Shown piece by piece: positions 16,631 to 26,415 of a DNA stretch of 64,000 nt. A program made the position numbers and the translations under genes. Source of the stretch: Chryseobacterium nepalense (GTDB taxonomy: Bacteria > Bacteroidota > Bacteroidia > Flavobacteriales > Weeksellaceae); NCBI RefSeq assembly GCF_023195755.1, contig NZ_CP096203.1:1550001-1614000 (forward strand), given 5' to 3'. A model generated the notes under the pieces. The model was not told the origin of the DNA, did not search any database, and saw only the letters and a list, made by a program, of their open reading frames with translations. Positions within the stretch are counted from its first letter, which is position 1. Each line of letters starts with the position of its first letter.

Positions 16631-18257
16631 TTAATATATATCTTTTGCGTTCTGCTGCTGTTTTCGGTCCCGAAAATCTAGGTCCCATACCGAATGAATC
16701 TTTATTGGCAGACCAATGTAAATACACATTCCTCAGTTTTTTAATATCTATTCCGGAATTAAGGTAAGAATAACTTCCTGCACGGCTTATATATTCACCT
16801 GCCGAAGGATGCTTTCCTGCATTATATTCTTTCACATACTGATTCCTCAGATTATTACAGGAAGCGATATATTTTGCAGTGAGCTTGTTGCTGACATCTG
16901 CGATAAAACCATCTTTAATCTGATGATCCGCCACCAGGCCTTCATTATATTTTACCTCAAACTGTTTTGAGTAGTAAAACATGTTATGCAGTGATACCTT
17001 GTCGTATTCATTCGATACTTTTTTTCTTCTTCCCCAAAGCTTATATTTTATGGCCGCTGTTCGCGAGGGAACTATGCTCGATTCAATAGTGATCTCTTGC
17101 GGATTGTACCATCCTTCCTCAATCAGTATATTCCTGAATCTTTCACATTCTCTGCTGGAATTTATTTCCTCATGCAGCAAAACATCTTCTTTATCATTAT
17201 TTACATAACCACCGCCGATATCTGAGTGTACTCCCGGCAAAGTAAGCTGCAATCCCCTGATTCCTGCGCTGTCTATATTGGTAAGGCTGAAATTGTCACG
17301 ATACTCGTCTGATGAGGCTAGCTGCAACACAAATGATGCGTTTCTCACTGCATTTAGCCCAAGCTGTTTGGAATCATCATCAATAATGCTGAATCCGAAT
17401 AATGAAGTACCCTTATGATTAACTCCAAATGAAGCAACGGTGTCATAAAGCCCAACAAAATTAAATCGTACCGTCTTAACCTTAAGTTTCTGTTGAATAA
17501 GACAGGCTCCGAAATATCCATATTTAAGCAGTGGAAAATCGGGTTCGTTAACAATAACATATTGATTGGGTTTCGGTTCGGCATCCGATTTTTCATAATC
17601 TTCGGGCGGATATACAAGGATTTGTTTATCTGAAATCTTCTGTGAATTGACGGCTGTACCGGCAATATGCAAAAAATGACGCGCTGCGGCAGCACCCCTG
17701 CTGAATCCGTAAACATTCACTGTGAGGACATCAATCTTTTTCCCCTGGAATTTTTTCTGAACTGCTTCTGCACCTTTTACACAGCCTTTTGTCGCCTTAG
17801 CTTGTACTCCTCTTGCACTTATTCCCATCCCTGCACCTTTAGCCGGGAACAGCCATAAGGTATCGTTATCAGATTTATTATCTACCGTACCGATTCCTTC
17901 AACATAATAGGCAACCTGATTTTGTGCATTCGGATCAATGCAATCATAGCCTCTTGCCACGTTACTGAAGTCATTGGCATAGCTTCCTTTTGGCTTATTC
18001 TGTTTTGCGCCGGCCTGTGTATTTGTTTTGTTGTTAAGTGTTCCGTCAAAAAAAAGATTTAACGTTACATCAATGGTATTAACAGGCTTGTCATGAGGAT
18101 TAATCTTCTGGGCTGGATTGTAGGTTACACCGGTCTGATTTCCTTTCTGTTCCACCGAAACTGCGCTGCTGTGGCTGATGCCTTCTTTAGCGTAGGCTCT
18201 GTAATTACCGCCTGTCTGGGTAACTGTTTTGCCTTCTACAAAATATTCGATGCTCAT
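16623..18257 (-). CDS. DUF2235 alpha/beta-hydrolase, Tle1-like T6SS lipase effector
   Basis: 544 residues. A catalytic triad typical of T6SS lipase effectors of the Tle1/DUF2235 type can be read: Ser186 in YGFSRGAAAARHF, Asp272 in GLYDTVASFG and His344 in LPGVHSDIGGGY. The N-terminal NLFFDGTLNN block is also diagnostic. The first ~60 residues are a probable VgrG-interacting or loading segment. The gene begins 2 nt after vgrG and overlaps the DUF2931 lipoprotein gene, so tip, effector and immunity genes form one unit. Expected action is hydrolysis of phospholipids in the target cell membrane; exact A1/A2 specificity is not deducible. Confidence 0.88.
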   Translation of the reverse strand: MSIEYFVEGKTVTQTGGNYRAYAKEGISHSSAVSVEQKGNQTGVTYNPAQKINPHDKPVNTIDVTLNLFFDGTLNNKTNTQAGAKQNKPKGSYANDFSNVARGYDCIDPNAQNQVAYYVEGIGTVDNKSDNDTLWLFPAKGAGMGISARGVQAKATKGCVKGAEAVQKKFQGKKIDVLTVNVYGFSRGAAAARHFLHIAGTAVNSQKISDKQILVYPPEDYEKSDAEPKPNQYVIVNEPDFPLLKYGYFGACLIQQKLKVKTVRFNFVGLYDTVASFGVNHKGTSLFGFSIIDDDSKQLGLNAVRNASFVLQLASSDEYRDNFSLTNIDSAGIRGLQLTLPGVHSDIGGGYVNNDKEDVLLHEEINSSRECERFRNILIEEGWYNPQEITIESSIVPSRTAAIKYKLWGRRKKVSNEYDKVSLHNMFYYSKQFEVKYNEGLVADHQIKDGFIADVSNKLTAKYIASCNNLRNQYVKEYNAGKHPSAGEYISRAGSYSYLNSGIDIKKLRNVYLHWSANKDSFGMGPRFSGPKTAAERKRYILNG

Positions 18258-18259
18258 GA

Positions 18260-20197
18260 TTAATAATTTTTAGATTTCTCTCCGCTATTATTCTGAACTT
18301 CTTTTTCCGAATGATGTTCTACTTTCCCTTCGCTGCTAACCTGAATACCTTTCATCGAAGTAAGCTTATGTTCTTTCTCTCCGTAAACTTCCATGTCTCC
18401 TTTTACGTAATGGCTCATTTTCCCAACGACATTCGTCATGAAATCCGCACCGGTAGAAAGATATTTCATGGATCCCACACTTTCGGTATGATTCACCATA
18501 ATCGTATCAGATTTATTCATTCCGACGTTGGTGGTCATATTCATTCCGACATTAATATTCATATTCTTACAGTTCAGGGTCATCGTTTCCGGAGCCGTGA
18601 TGGTGATATTGCTTCCCGTTGTATCCAGATGAATTTCATTTCCTGATTTATCGGTGATAACAATGCTTTCATCTTCCGTGAAAACAATTCTGTGCCCGCT
18701 TCTGGTCTGAATGGATTTTACCCTGTTGTCTGCACCTCCACCAAGTCCGACACCGCCGTGAAACATTCCTCCCATCACGAAAGGTCTGTCAGGATGACTG
18801 TGTACAAAGTTCACCATAACCTGATCCCCAACTTCCGGAATAGCCACATAGCCTCTGTTCTGGGTAATTTTATCTGTTCCTCCTGCATCCGGACTCATCA
18901 TCCGGATAAAATGGGTAGTATCATTAGCCTGCCAGTCGAATCTCACCTGCACCCGTCCTTGCCCTTCCGGATCCGCATTTGAAATTACGGTTGCAATCTG
19001 TGGCTCTGCTTTTGGAGTTTTAAATTCAGGTTTGGGTAAAAAGCCGGTATCAGAAGCAATCCCTTCAAAGCTTCCGGTATAATGTCCTCTTGTATCCACT
19101 TCATGAGAAACTTCCGTGACCATGATTCTTGTAAAATAGGCAGATTCATTGGTATCTATTTTACGCATCTGAACATCAACCACACAGCCCGGGTGTAAAA
19201 AAGGAACGGTTGTATTTCCTGATAAAGAAAATACATTAACCGCCTGACTTCCGGATGTGCTTTTCTGTGAATATTCCACATCAAGATGTGTTGCTGCTTT
19301 AATAGGAGCAACCTGAAGAGCAGGAGTTTTATATATTTTTTCATTATGGGCATACGCTGTTTTAGCCAAATCTCCTACATGCTGAACAGGCGTATCCCCC
19401 GATTTCAGCTTTTCATTCTTACTGCTGTTATAGCCGTAAAACTGAGGTTTTGTATGAACTGCTTTTAATTCAACGCGAATGTCATTGGCGCTGCTCCCAT
19501 ACGTTAATTTGATCGGTTTATTCTGAGGCGGCAGTTTGCCGAAATGAAGTACTTCGCCGTCATAATAAAACTGTTCGCCGTAGGCTTCAGCCATTCTCGC
19601 CAGATAATTGTAATGCGTTTCGTCGTACTGGCTGCTGTAAATAATCTGGGAATAGTCGTTGGTATCAACTCTCACATCAAAACGGCTGGAATCAATTCCC
19701 TGTTTGATGACCTCATTCGCAATAATTCCCATATTCACTGGAGACGCTCCTCCAAAACTTTGAACATGCGGTGCACCGTCCAATAAAATCGTAGGACTGT
19801 AACCTGTTAAAACAATATTTCCAAGGCTCATTCTTTCCTGGCTAAAGCCGACACCGGTAATAACTCCCACAAATGTTCTTTCGGGGCTTTTATCAATGTC
19901 TTTGTAAGAAATAACGACGGTAAGCCGTTTACCCAGAAATTTGTTGGCTTCTTCAAGCGTATGTGTCTGTCGGTCGCCGAGTGCGTCATGAGCAAGCGTA
20001 AGACTAAACTCATGGTGCCTTCTCGTACTTTGTGTAAGTTTAAAATGTTTGTAATATTTAATAACTTTTCCTTCGATAACAAGAGAAAGTTTCACCAGTC
20101 TGTTGATCCCTGCATGATGATTCTCCGAAATTCCGTCGGCATTCTGAGATGGCCGGAACGAAGGGCTTTTAAGTATATTTTCAGATTCTGTTTTCAT
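18260..20197 (-). CDS. vgrG: T6SS spike protein VgrG (TssI)
   Basis: 645 residues. It trimerises into the tip of the T6SS needle. The gp27-like part covers about residues 1-390 (Phage_GPD region, SYKDIDKSPERTFVGVITG). The gp5-type OB domain begins near 405 (ATVISNADPEGQGRVQVRF), followed by the triplex beta-helix with repeats such as NVGMNMTTNVGMNKSD near 555-580. There is no C-terminal enzymatic extension, so cargo must be carried by adaptors or separate effectors such as the lipase encoded 2 nt downstream. Confidence 0.95.
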   Translation of the reverse strand: MKTESENILKSPSFRPSQNADGISENHHAGINRLVKLSLVIEGKVIKYYKHFKLTQSTRRHHEFSLTLAHDALGDRQTHTLEEANKFLGKRLTVVISYKDIDKSPERTFVGVITGVGFSQERMSLGNIVLTGYSPTILLDGAPHVQSFGGASPVNMGIIANEVIKQGIDSSRFDVRVDTNDYSQIIYSSQYDETHYNYLARMAEAYGEQFYYDGEVLHFGKLPPQNKPIKLTYGSSANDIRVELKAVHTKPQFYGYNSSKNEKLKSGDTPVQHVGDLAKTAYAHNEKIYKTPALQVAPIKAATHLDVEYSQKSTSGSQAVNVFSLSGNTTVPFLHPGCVVDVQMRKIDTNESAYFTRIMVTEVSHEVDTRGHYTGSFEGIASDTGFLPKPEFKTPKAEPQIATVISNADPEGQGRVQVRFDWQANDTTHFIRMMSPDAGGTDKITQNRGYVAIPEVGDQVMVNFVHSHPDRPFVMGGMFHGGVGLGGGADNRVKSIQTRSGHRIVFTEDESIVITDKSGNEIHLDTTGSNITITAPETMTLNCKNMNINVGMNMTTNVGMNKSDTIMVNHTESVGSMKYLSTGADFMTNVVGKMSHYVKGDMEVYGEKEHKLTSMKGIQVSSEGKVEHHSEKEVQNNSGEKSKNY

Positions 20198-20239
20198 AGT
20201 ACCTGTGATTTGTAAGGTTAAACATTATCGTGTGTGTTC

Positions 20240-21112
20240 TTACTGTTTGGTGTGGGGTGTATAAGTTTCTTTTATTGATCTCGAGAGAATTTTAGTTTTC
20301 TTTAATAAAAAATCCGGCATGATATCTTTCGGCAGATAAAGAGTTCCTTCTCCTTTATTCTGAAGATCTTCGGAAATCCCGGGATTCCAGGTGAGAAGCC
20401 TGTTAACGTCCAGATCCAGTTCATCTGCTATAACATTTAAATTAAATCCGGCATTAATATCTGTCTCTGCCATCTGCTCATTATTTTTTCTGCTTCCACC
20501 ATTCACAAAAAATACCGTATTCATTCTGGAAGAATTATAATTACTCAATACACTTTGTAGTTCGCCGGTAGCGTAGCACGCATTGAGGTATTTTTTTACG
20601 TGGTTGATGGTTTCTTCCGGTAAAAATTTATAAAATACATGATATTGTGATGAGTTGGCTGCAGTCATCGCCTTTGCAATATTTCCCTCACCACAATTAT
20701 ATGCAGCAACTACCGTTATCCAGTTGTTGTATTTTTTATATAAATTGGTAAGAGAAACGACTGCGGTTTTCGTGCTTTTGTAAAGATCATTCCTGTTTTG
20801 CTGGGTAAGACCATATTGGTTGGCATGAGAAGTCATAAACTGCCATACGCCTACCGCCCCTGCTCCAGAGGTAATATTCCTATTGAAATGGGATTCAATT
20901 AAAGCAAGATTCCTGAGGTGTTTCGGGAGACCTTTCTGAACAAGAGAATATTCTATAAATTCAACGATTTCCTTATTGGAACTGATAATACTCTTATATT
21001 TTCTCACGCTGTTCTCAGAGGTATCTGAAGCAGCAAGAAACTGTGCATTCATGATGTTTGAACACAACAGTAGTATTCCTGTGAGGATAATATTTTTGAG
21101 ATTTGGTTTCAT
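20240..21112 (-). CDS. MltD-like lytic transglycosylase with LysM-like C-terminus
   Basis: 290 residues with a signal peptide (ILTGILLLCSNIMNAQ). The SLT domain has the catalytic Glu in LALIESHFN, then GAVGVWQFM and AAYNCGEGN, as in MltD-type enzymes that cleave murein glycan strands. A LysM-like module (INAGFNLNVIADELDLDVNRLLTWNPGI) lies near residues 218-250. It sits between clpV (44 nt) and vgrG (42 nt). Dedicated transglycosylases in T6SS loci usually open the producer's own peptidoglycan for apparatus assembly, which I regard as likelier than an effector role, since no immunity gene follows. Confidence 0.87.
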   Translation of the reverse strand: MKPNLKNIILTGILLLCSNIMNAQFLAASDTSENSVRKYKSIISSNKEIVEFIEYSLVQKGLPKHLRNLALIESHFNRNITSGAGAVGVWQFMTSHANQYGLTQQNRNDLYKSTKTAVVSLTNLYKKYNNWITVVAAYNCGEGNIAKAMTAANSSQYHVFYKFLPEETINHVKKYLNACYATGELQSVLSNYNSSRMNTVFFVNGGSRKNNEQMAETDINAGFNLNVIADELDLDVNRLLTWNPGISEDLQNKGEGTLYLPKDIMPDFLLKKTKILSRSIKETYTPHTKQ

Positions 21113-21156
21113 ATACTTATTTAACGCAAATAAGGAATTTAACGTATATTTTTTTG

Positions 21157-23652
21157 TTAATCTACTTTCCAGGTTAATTTTTCCTCTTCTGTATTCCAGT
21201 CTAAGTGAATTGTCTGCCCCGCTTTTACTTCTTCCCGAACGATCATTTTAGAAATAGGCCTTGCAAGCTGAGATCTTATAACTCCCGAGATTTGTCTTGC
21301 TCCATATTTGCTGCTGAATCCGCCTAATGCAAGATTTTTCACGGCTTCATCTGAAATTTTCAAGGTCATTCCCAATCTTGTTAATGATGCATGAAGTGAT
21401 TTTAATTGAATATTAAAAATTCGTTCAGCAATCGATTCGGTAATTGGTGCAAAAGGAATAATTTCTGTAATTCTTGCCAGAAACTCCGGTCTGAAACGTC
21501 CCGAATTAGACATAATCTGCATTAGAGAAGATGATTCCGGAACTTTGCCTTCTTCAAACTGCTTTACAATTTCTTCACTTCCGATATTTGATGTAAATAA
21601 TATCAAAGCATTGCTAAAATCCCCTTCTTTTCCAAGCTTATCATGCACTTTTCCTTCATCCATAATTTGTAAAAACACATCAAATACCGAATGATGCGCT
21701 TTTTCAATTTCATCAAACAAAACCACGGTGTAAGGCTGTTGTCTGATTTTATTAACCAACATACCGCCTTCTTCGTAGCCCACATATCCCGGAGGCGCAC
21801 CGTAAAGAAGCGCTGCAGAATGTTCTTCTTTAAATTCTGACATATCAAAACGAACCATCGCTTTTTCGTCGTTGAAAAGCAATTCGGCCATGGATTTTGC
21901 CAGCTCTGTCTTTCCGGTTCCTGTAGGTCCGAGAAGGAAGAAAGATCCAATCGGTTGTCCCGGTTTATTCAATCCGCTTCGGTTTTCCACAATAGCATCA
22001 GAAAGGATTTTCAGTGCATGATCCTGTCCCACAACCCTGTTCATCAGCAACGATTCCATATTCAGAAGCTTTTCTTTTTCCTGTGCCTGAATTTTTCCGA
22101 TCGGAATATTGGTTTTCGCTGCCATTACTGCTGCAAGCTCAAGACGATCTACTTTTTCTCTTTTCCTGGCGGCGTGCTGCAAGAGTTCCGCATAGGTGTC
22201 TTCAATGGTTTTCCGGATCTGCTCTACCGGCATTGAGTTGTCTATCTGCGGCTGTTCGCTGAGCGATCCCCATAAAATCGGACTGATTTTATCCCTCAGC
22301 AAATTATAGGTCCAGATCAGCTCATCAGCTTTATCTTTTTCATCGAAATATTCTTCTTTTAGAATTTCATCATAGCTGTTTTTCCAGCTTTCCAGTTCTT
22401 TTTCAGAAAGTTCGTCCAACATTTTGATCGCGGCCATTGTCCTGTCTAACAAATCAATAGCAGCATCCGGTAATTTTTTACCTTTAGCATAACGTTTAGC
22501 AAGGCGCACACATTCGGGCAGAGCCGTTTTTTCCACCTCTATACCATGATGTTTTTTATAACCTTCGAGAAGAACGTCGATCATTTTAACACAGGTTTTC
22601 TCGTCCGGTTCATGTACAGTAAGTACTTCGAACCTTCTGTTAAAAGCCTGTTCAGGTTCTATAATTTTCCTGTATTCTTCCTGTGTCGTCGCTCCGATTA
22701 CGGTGATTTCACCTCTTGCGAGTTCCGGTTTCAGTAAATTGGCTACATTTCCGATACTGCCTTTAGGATCAAGAAGTGTATGAATTTCATCGATGAAAAG
22801 AATGGCTTTCTCTATCTTTTTGCATTCATTGATTACTTTTTTAAGGCGGTCTTCAATTTCGCCTTTGTATGAAGTCCCTGCTAATAAAGCCCCGGTATCC
22901 AGTTCAAGCAAAGTTCCATTTTTAAGCATTTCCGGAACATTTCCTTTGATAATTTCGATGGCAAATCCTTCTACAAGTGCGGTTTTTCCTACTCCGGGTT
23001 CACCAATGATAATAACATTCGGCTTGCTTCTCCTGCAGAGAATTTCCACCAGCATTCTAAGTTCCTTATCTCTTCCGATGATATTTTCAATTTCTCCTTT
23101 TCTGGCCTGCGCTGTGCGGTCGACACAATAATTTTTAATAGAAGGAAATGAATTATCGGAATAATCTGATCCGTTTGAAAACAAAGAAGAGAATTCCTGA
23201 TTTCCTGAATTTTCATATGGCGTATCTTTCCTGTACAGGTTGAAAATTTCGTGTTCGCGAAGCGGCAGTGATTTCAGCTGCTGCAGTGAAAAAGCCACCT
23301 GCGGTTTTACAATTGCTGTCAGAATGCAAATCGGAGTGATCTCATCCAAACCAAGCTTTAAACGAATATCATCAGCTTCTTCTACGATCGTATCTACTGA
23401 TTCATCTTCTTTTACCTCATCAGGAAGATGAGTTGTCTTGGGATAATCTTCGATTCGTACATCTGCCCATTCATAGAAATATCCGGGATCTTTATCGATG
23501 CTTTTCAGAAAATCCGAAATGCCGATGTCTTTATGCATTAATGCCTGAAGAATATGCGGTCCGCCGAACGTTCCGTTATAATTCTCTTTCGCGATAGACT
23601 GTGCGATATGAAATAGCTGTTTTACTGTATCATTGGTTACTAGTACTCCCAT
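21157..23652 (-). CDS. clpV: T6SS AAA+ ATPase ClpV (TssH)
   Basis: 831 residues, ClpB-like. An N-terminal Clp-N region is followed by a first AAA+ module with Walker A GEPGVGKT at 217-224 and Walker B ILFIDE at 284-289, then a second with GPTGTGKT at 575-582 and VVLFDEIEKAHH. It unfolds and recycles the contracted sheath. The middle domain is shorter than in ClpB, as in other ClpV proteins. Context with vgrG and tssD fixes the identification. A 271-nt region with the tssD copy 2 terminator precedes it, so it may have its own promoter. Confidence 0.93.
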   Translation of the reverse strand: MGVLVTNDTVKQLFHIAQSIAKENYNGTFGGPHILQALMHKDIGISDFLKSIDKDPGYFYEWADVRIEDYPKTTHLPDEVKEDESVDTIVEEADDIRLKLGLDEITPICILTAIVKPQVAFSLQQLKSLPLREHEIFNLYRKDTPYENSGNQEFSSLFSNGSDYSDNSFPSIKNYCVDRTAQARKGEIENIIGRDKELRMLVEILCRRSKPNVIIIGEPGVGKTALVEGFAIEIIKGNVPEMLKNGTLLELDTGALLAGTSYKGEIEDRLKKVINECKKIEKAILFIDEIHTLLDPKGSIGNVANLLKPELARGEITVIGATTQEEYRKIIEPEQAFNRRFEVLTVHEPDEKTCVKMIDVLLEGYKKHHGIEVEKTALPECVRLAKRYAKGKKLPDAAIDLLDRTMAAIKMLDELSEKELESWKNSYDEILKEEYFDEKDKADELIWTYNLLRDKISPILWGSLSEQPQIDNSMPVEQIRKTIEDTYAELLQHAARKREKVDRLELAAVMAAKTNIPIGKIQAQEKEKLLNMESLLMNRVVGQDHALKILSDAIVENRSGLNKPGQPIGSFFLLGPTGTGKTELAKSMAELLFNDEKAMVRFDMSEFKEEHSAALLYGAPPGYVGYEEGGMLVNKIRQQPYTVVLFDEIEKAHHSVFDVFLQIMDEGKVHDKLGKEGDFSNALILFTSNIGSEEIVKQFEEGKVPESSSLMQIMSNSGRFRPEFLARITEIIPFAPITESIAERIFNIQLKSLHASLTRLGMTLKISDEAVKNLALGGFSSKYGARQISGVIRSQLARPISKMIVREEVKAGQTIHLDWNTEEEKLTWKVD

Positions 23653-23865
23653 TGCGATTTTTTTCTCAGATTAATATTTTTTGTGGTGTGGTAATTTTCA
23701 CCGGTCATATTTCGCTAAACAGCAGCAAAAATTAATCCATAACCTCCTGAAAATTTTACCTTTCTACTAATATATCAGTTTTTTTTGAGAGTAGAAAACA
23801 TATGTTTTTTTTGAAACAGCAGCAGTAATAATTTAAATATAATAAACAGCTGCTGATAATGGTAA

Positions 23866-23896
23866 AAAAAGACCGCCTCGTGATGACAGTCTTTCC
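23866..23896 (-). terminator. Terminator of tssD copy 2
   Basis: The stem AAAGAC/GTCTTT with further partial pairing is followed on the minus strand by a T7 run, ~30 nt after the tssD stop codon. Confidence 0.7.
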
Positions 23897-23923
23897 CTTA
23901 TGAATATTAAATTACGTCTGGTT

Positions 23924-24328
23924 TTAGCTTGAAGGCCAAAGTCCTTCATACTTAGAATTTCCGTAATCAATTGTTTCTGCACTGATGATAAAGCTGATCA
24001 GCATGCTGTTTTCGTCTACGGCATCAAAATCTACTTCGTGCTGGATTACATATCCGTTTTCCCAGTTTAATGTGATCAATGTGCCTTCTTCGTGGGATTT
24101 GTTGAAAGTGATTTCACCTGTTGTAGGCTTGTATTTTCCGTTGAGTAAACTTTCCAGAATATCTGATTTTTCAGTTGCTTCTACAGTTACTTTGATGATT
24201 GCGTTGGAAGGATCTGAAGCTACTCTGCCCGATACATCTGTTGATCTTGACACACTGTAGTTCAGCTTTAATAGTTTTTGACCTTCTCCTCCATTGAATT
24301 TAAGAATTCCTCTTGAATTTGCTGCCAT
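23924..24328 (-). CDS. tssD: T6SS tube protein TssD (Hcp), copy 2
   Basis: 134 residues, nearly identical to the copy at 14763-15173 (Ala for Thr at position 3, Ile for Leu near 44, Ile for Val near 113, no final Gly-Asn). The nucleotide sequences differ more, mostly at third codon positions. It forms the inner tube and is placed between the LysM protein gene and clpV. The promoter region is conserved with copy 1. Having two almost identical tube genes suggests dosage or separate cargo-specific expression. Confidence 0.93.
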   Translation of the reverse strand: MAANSRGILKFNGGEGQKLLKLNYSVSRSTDVSGRVASDPSNAIIKVTVEATEKSDILESLLNGKYKPTTGEITFNKSHEEGTLITLNWENGYVIQHEVDFDAVDENSMLISFIISAETIDYGNSKYEGLWPSS

Positions 24329-24379
24329 GATGGTAAATTTTAATCGTTAATAATATTTTGTGATTCGGTGATTGTGTAA

Positions 24380-24387
24380 CAAAGATA
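24380..24387 (-). promoter_or_regulatory. Putative -7 element of tssD copy 2
   Basis: TATCTTTG on the minus strand, about 52 nt upstream of the start codon; the same octamer as at tssD copy 1. Confidence 0.65.
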
Positions 24388-24436
24388 GGAGGGCAAAATT
24401 TCTTAGAAAAGTTTTTTCACCACTATCTGATATTTT

Positions 24437-24473
24437 GTAGTAATACTACGATTTGATGTCGTAATTCTACGAC
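24437..24473. promoter_or_regulatory. Tandem palindromes upstream of tssD copy 2 (candidate operator)
   Basis: GTAGTAATACTAC at 24437 and the perfect dyad GTCGTAATTCTACGAC at 24458, offset by 21 bp. The nearer dyad is centred 57 bp from the -7 box, exactly as at tssD copy 1. Confidence 0.7.
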
Positions 24474-24515
24474 AAATGATTTAACATACATTTAACATAT
24501 CCCTGTTTATGAGGC

Positions 24516-25478
24516 TTAGGACAATTCTGACACAGTAAAGAAACTGGAGTTTTTAAACCCAAATTGAAAGACAGTATAATGCAGGTCTATATTTTTAATC
24601 AATCCTGTTTTTGTATACAATGTATATTTTCCGGAAAATTCTATATCACTTTCGGAGTATTGAGGATTCTGAAGTATTACAATTTCATTATTGTATTCCG
24701 GATTTTCAATTTTCTGCTGAAGCGTAATGTCCGTATTCTCTTCCCCCACAGACTGCTGAAAAAAAGATTTTCCATTTGCAAACGGATTCCTTAATGATGC
24801 AAAATAGTTTTTAATAAAGACATCATTTTTCATTCTTGAATTAAAAATACTCCTTTTCCGAACAGCTCTTTCAAATTCATCGAGATAAATTTCCGCGTAT
24901 TTATCAGGGAAAAGATCCGACAAACGTTTCATGATCTTTTCAAAATGATCCATCGTCTGCTGGGTAAGCTGTATGCTCACCAGATTTCCTTTGAGATCTG
25001 TTTTAATTTCCAGTGGATTAAGCGAGCGGATGGATTCTGAAGCCAGATCTGTCATCATATTTCCCTGTCCGTCTGAAAAATTATTTTTAAAAAGATGAAA
25101 AATATGAAAGCCGTTTTCGTTTCGCATCCATTTTAAAGAAACCGTATAGGTAAGAACAGCATGTCGTTTTTCAAGCTCATTTTCATATAGTTCTTTATTA
25201 ACCACAGCATATATTCTGCTGAAATTTTCCGGACTGAAGGGAATTTCAGGGTTGAGTTTGGGATTTTTAAAGGGAGCATCATTAAGGCTGTTGTATTCTC
25301 GTACTTTATTTATGCCGGGAATAATCAGTTTTTTTCCGGGAATGAGTGTATCCTGTATAATATCTTCCCTTGCACAATGGGTATTGTGAAATTCTTTCAG
25401 GTATTTCGGATTTTCAAGATGAATTTCTTCAGATATGCTTTCCAGCGTTTCCCCGGAAAGTATAAAATGAACGATCAT
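24516..25478 (-). CDS. LysM-domain protein of the T6SS locus
   Basis: 320 residues. An N-terminal LysM module (about 4-54: SGETLESISEEIHLENPKYL ... IPGKKLIIPG) is followed by a ~260-residue region that I do not recognise. No signal peptide is present, so if it reaches peptidoglycan it would do so through the T6SS or as part of the machine. It lies 187 nt upstream of tssD copy 2 and 106 nt downstream of a lipoprotein gene. It could be an adaptor, a tip-loading protein or a structural factor. Confidence 0.75.
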   Translation of the reverse strand: MIVHFILSGETLESISEEIHLENPKYLKEFHNTHCAREDIIQDTLIPGKKLIIPGINKVREYNSLNDAPFKNPKLNPEIPFSPENFSRIYAVVNKELYENELEKRHAVLTYTVSLKWMRNENGFHIFHLFKNNFSDGQGNMMTDLASESIRSLNPLEIKTDLKGNLVSIQLTQQTMDHFEKIMKRLSDLFPDKYAEIYLDEFERAVRKRSIFNSRMKNDVFIKNYFASLRNPFANGKSFFQQSVGEENTDITLQQKIENPEYNNEIVILQNPQYSESDIEFSGKYTLYTKTGLIKNIDLHYTVFQFGFKNSSFFTVSELS

Positions 25479-25584
25479 ATATTCTGTTTTTGACTTACCA
25501 CAATTTAGTGTAAAATTTTTATTTTACAAATATTTTTTTGAGGTGATTGCTGTAATAATTGCTGTAATAAGAGTAATGGAAGTG

Positions 25585-26115
25585 TTATTTTATCCTGTTG
25601 AATTCAAGATATTTGTCACCACACTGCGTAAAATGATCAAATTCATTCATAGAGTTGCCATAGTTCTGGATAATAATCTTATCGCCCTGATAAAGACCGC
25701 CGATTTCGCCCATTTCAAGATTGGTTATTTCTCCCGTTTTTTCATCGGTTTCCGCCGATACATTTCCTGCTGCAATGATTTTCTTTTTATCAAATATTTT
25801 GAATGTGGATTGTCCGCCTGTATTTTTAAATTCTATTGAAAATCTTCCGCCGTCACAGTTACTGGCTACGAAAGTTCCATCTACAGTTTTTTTAGACACC
25901 GCTATTGTTGCATCGTCCTTATGCTCATCTTCTCCTGCAGAAGAATCTGTCTTTTCCGTTTTCTGATCCTGAACCGGCTTTTGATCTTCTTTCATCACCT
26001 CGGAAACAACTGAAGAATCTTTAGTGTTCTTTGTGTGCCGGTTCTCATTTTTATTACATGAAACCAAAGAAAACCCAGCAACAAGACATATAACGGAAAA
26101 GTTTTTACTGATCAT
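25585..26115 (-). CDS. Lipoprotein, candidate immunity or accessory protein
   Basis: 176 residues with a lipoprotein signal (CLVAGFSLVSCNKNE; lipobox Cys at about 20), then a charged low-complexity linker rich in Lys, Glu, Asp and Ser up to residue 70, and a C-terminal beta-rich domain containing two cysteines (ASNCDGG, FTQCGDK). No family recognised. It lies in the T6SS locus downstream of the wall-hydrolase effector and its adjacent lipoprotein. The TAnnTTTG box at 26145-26152 may give it its own promoter. Confidence 0.72.
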   Translation of the reverse strand: MISKNFSVICLVAGFSLVSCNKNENRHTKNTKDSSVVSEVMKEDQKPVQDQKTEKTDSSAGEDEHKDDATIAVSKKTVDGTFVASNCDGGRFSIEFKNTGGQSTFKIFDKKKIIAAGNVSAETDEKTGEITNLEMGEIGGLYQGDKIIIQNYGNSMNEFDHFTQCGDKYLEFNRIK

Positions 26116-26144
26116 AAAAGTTTTATTTTATGTGATTGATAAAT

Positions 26145-26152
26145 CAAAAATA
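26145..26152 (-). promoter_or_regulatory. Putative -7 element for the 25585-26115 lipoprotein
   Basis: TATTTTTG on the minus strand, 30 nt upstream of the start codon. The rest of the 300-nt gap (26116-26415) is AT-rich, with a terminator at its far end. Confidence 0.45.
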
Positions 26153-26363
26153 CATATTTTTCTGTATGAAAATATTTTATTTGAATTTGAACGCAAATTT
26201 CTTTAATTAATCCTAATCAGCATCATTCTAACAATCTGAATAAAAGCTTTTTAATTACAATTATTCGAACATTAGATTATATAATATTTAAAATCATTAA
26301 GTAAAATATCAGGATATTTTGTAATAGGTAACACTTAATTTATTCTTCAAAGCTTTCCAAAAT

Positions 26364-26396
26364 AAAAAAAGGCCTTACATAATGCAGACCTCTTTT
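26364..26396 (-). terminator. Terminator after the 26416-27078 lipoprotein gene
   Basis: The imperfect stem AGAGGTC/GGCCTTT on the minus strand is followed by a run of T. It lies 20 nt past the stop codon and would close the effector unit. Confidence 0.65.
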
Positions 26397-26415
26397 ACTT
26401 TCTTTAATATAAAAA

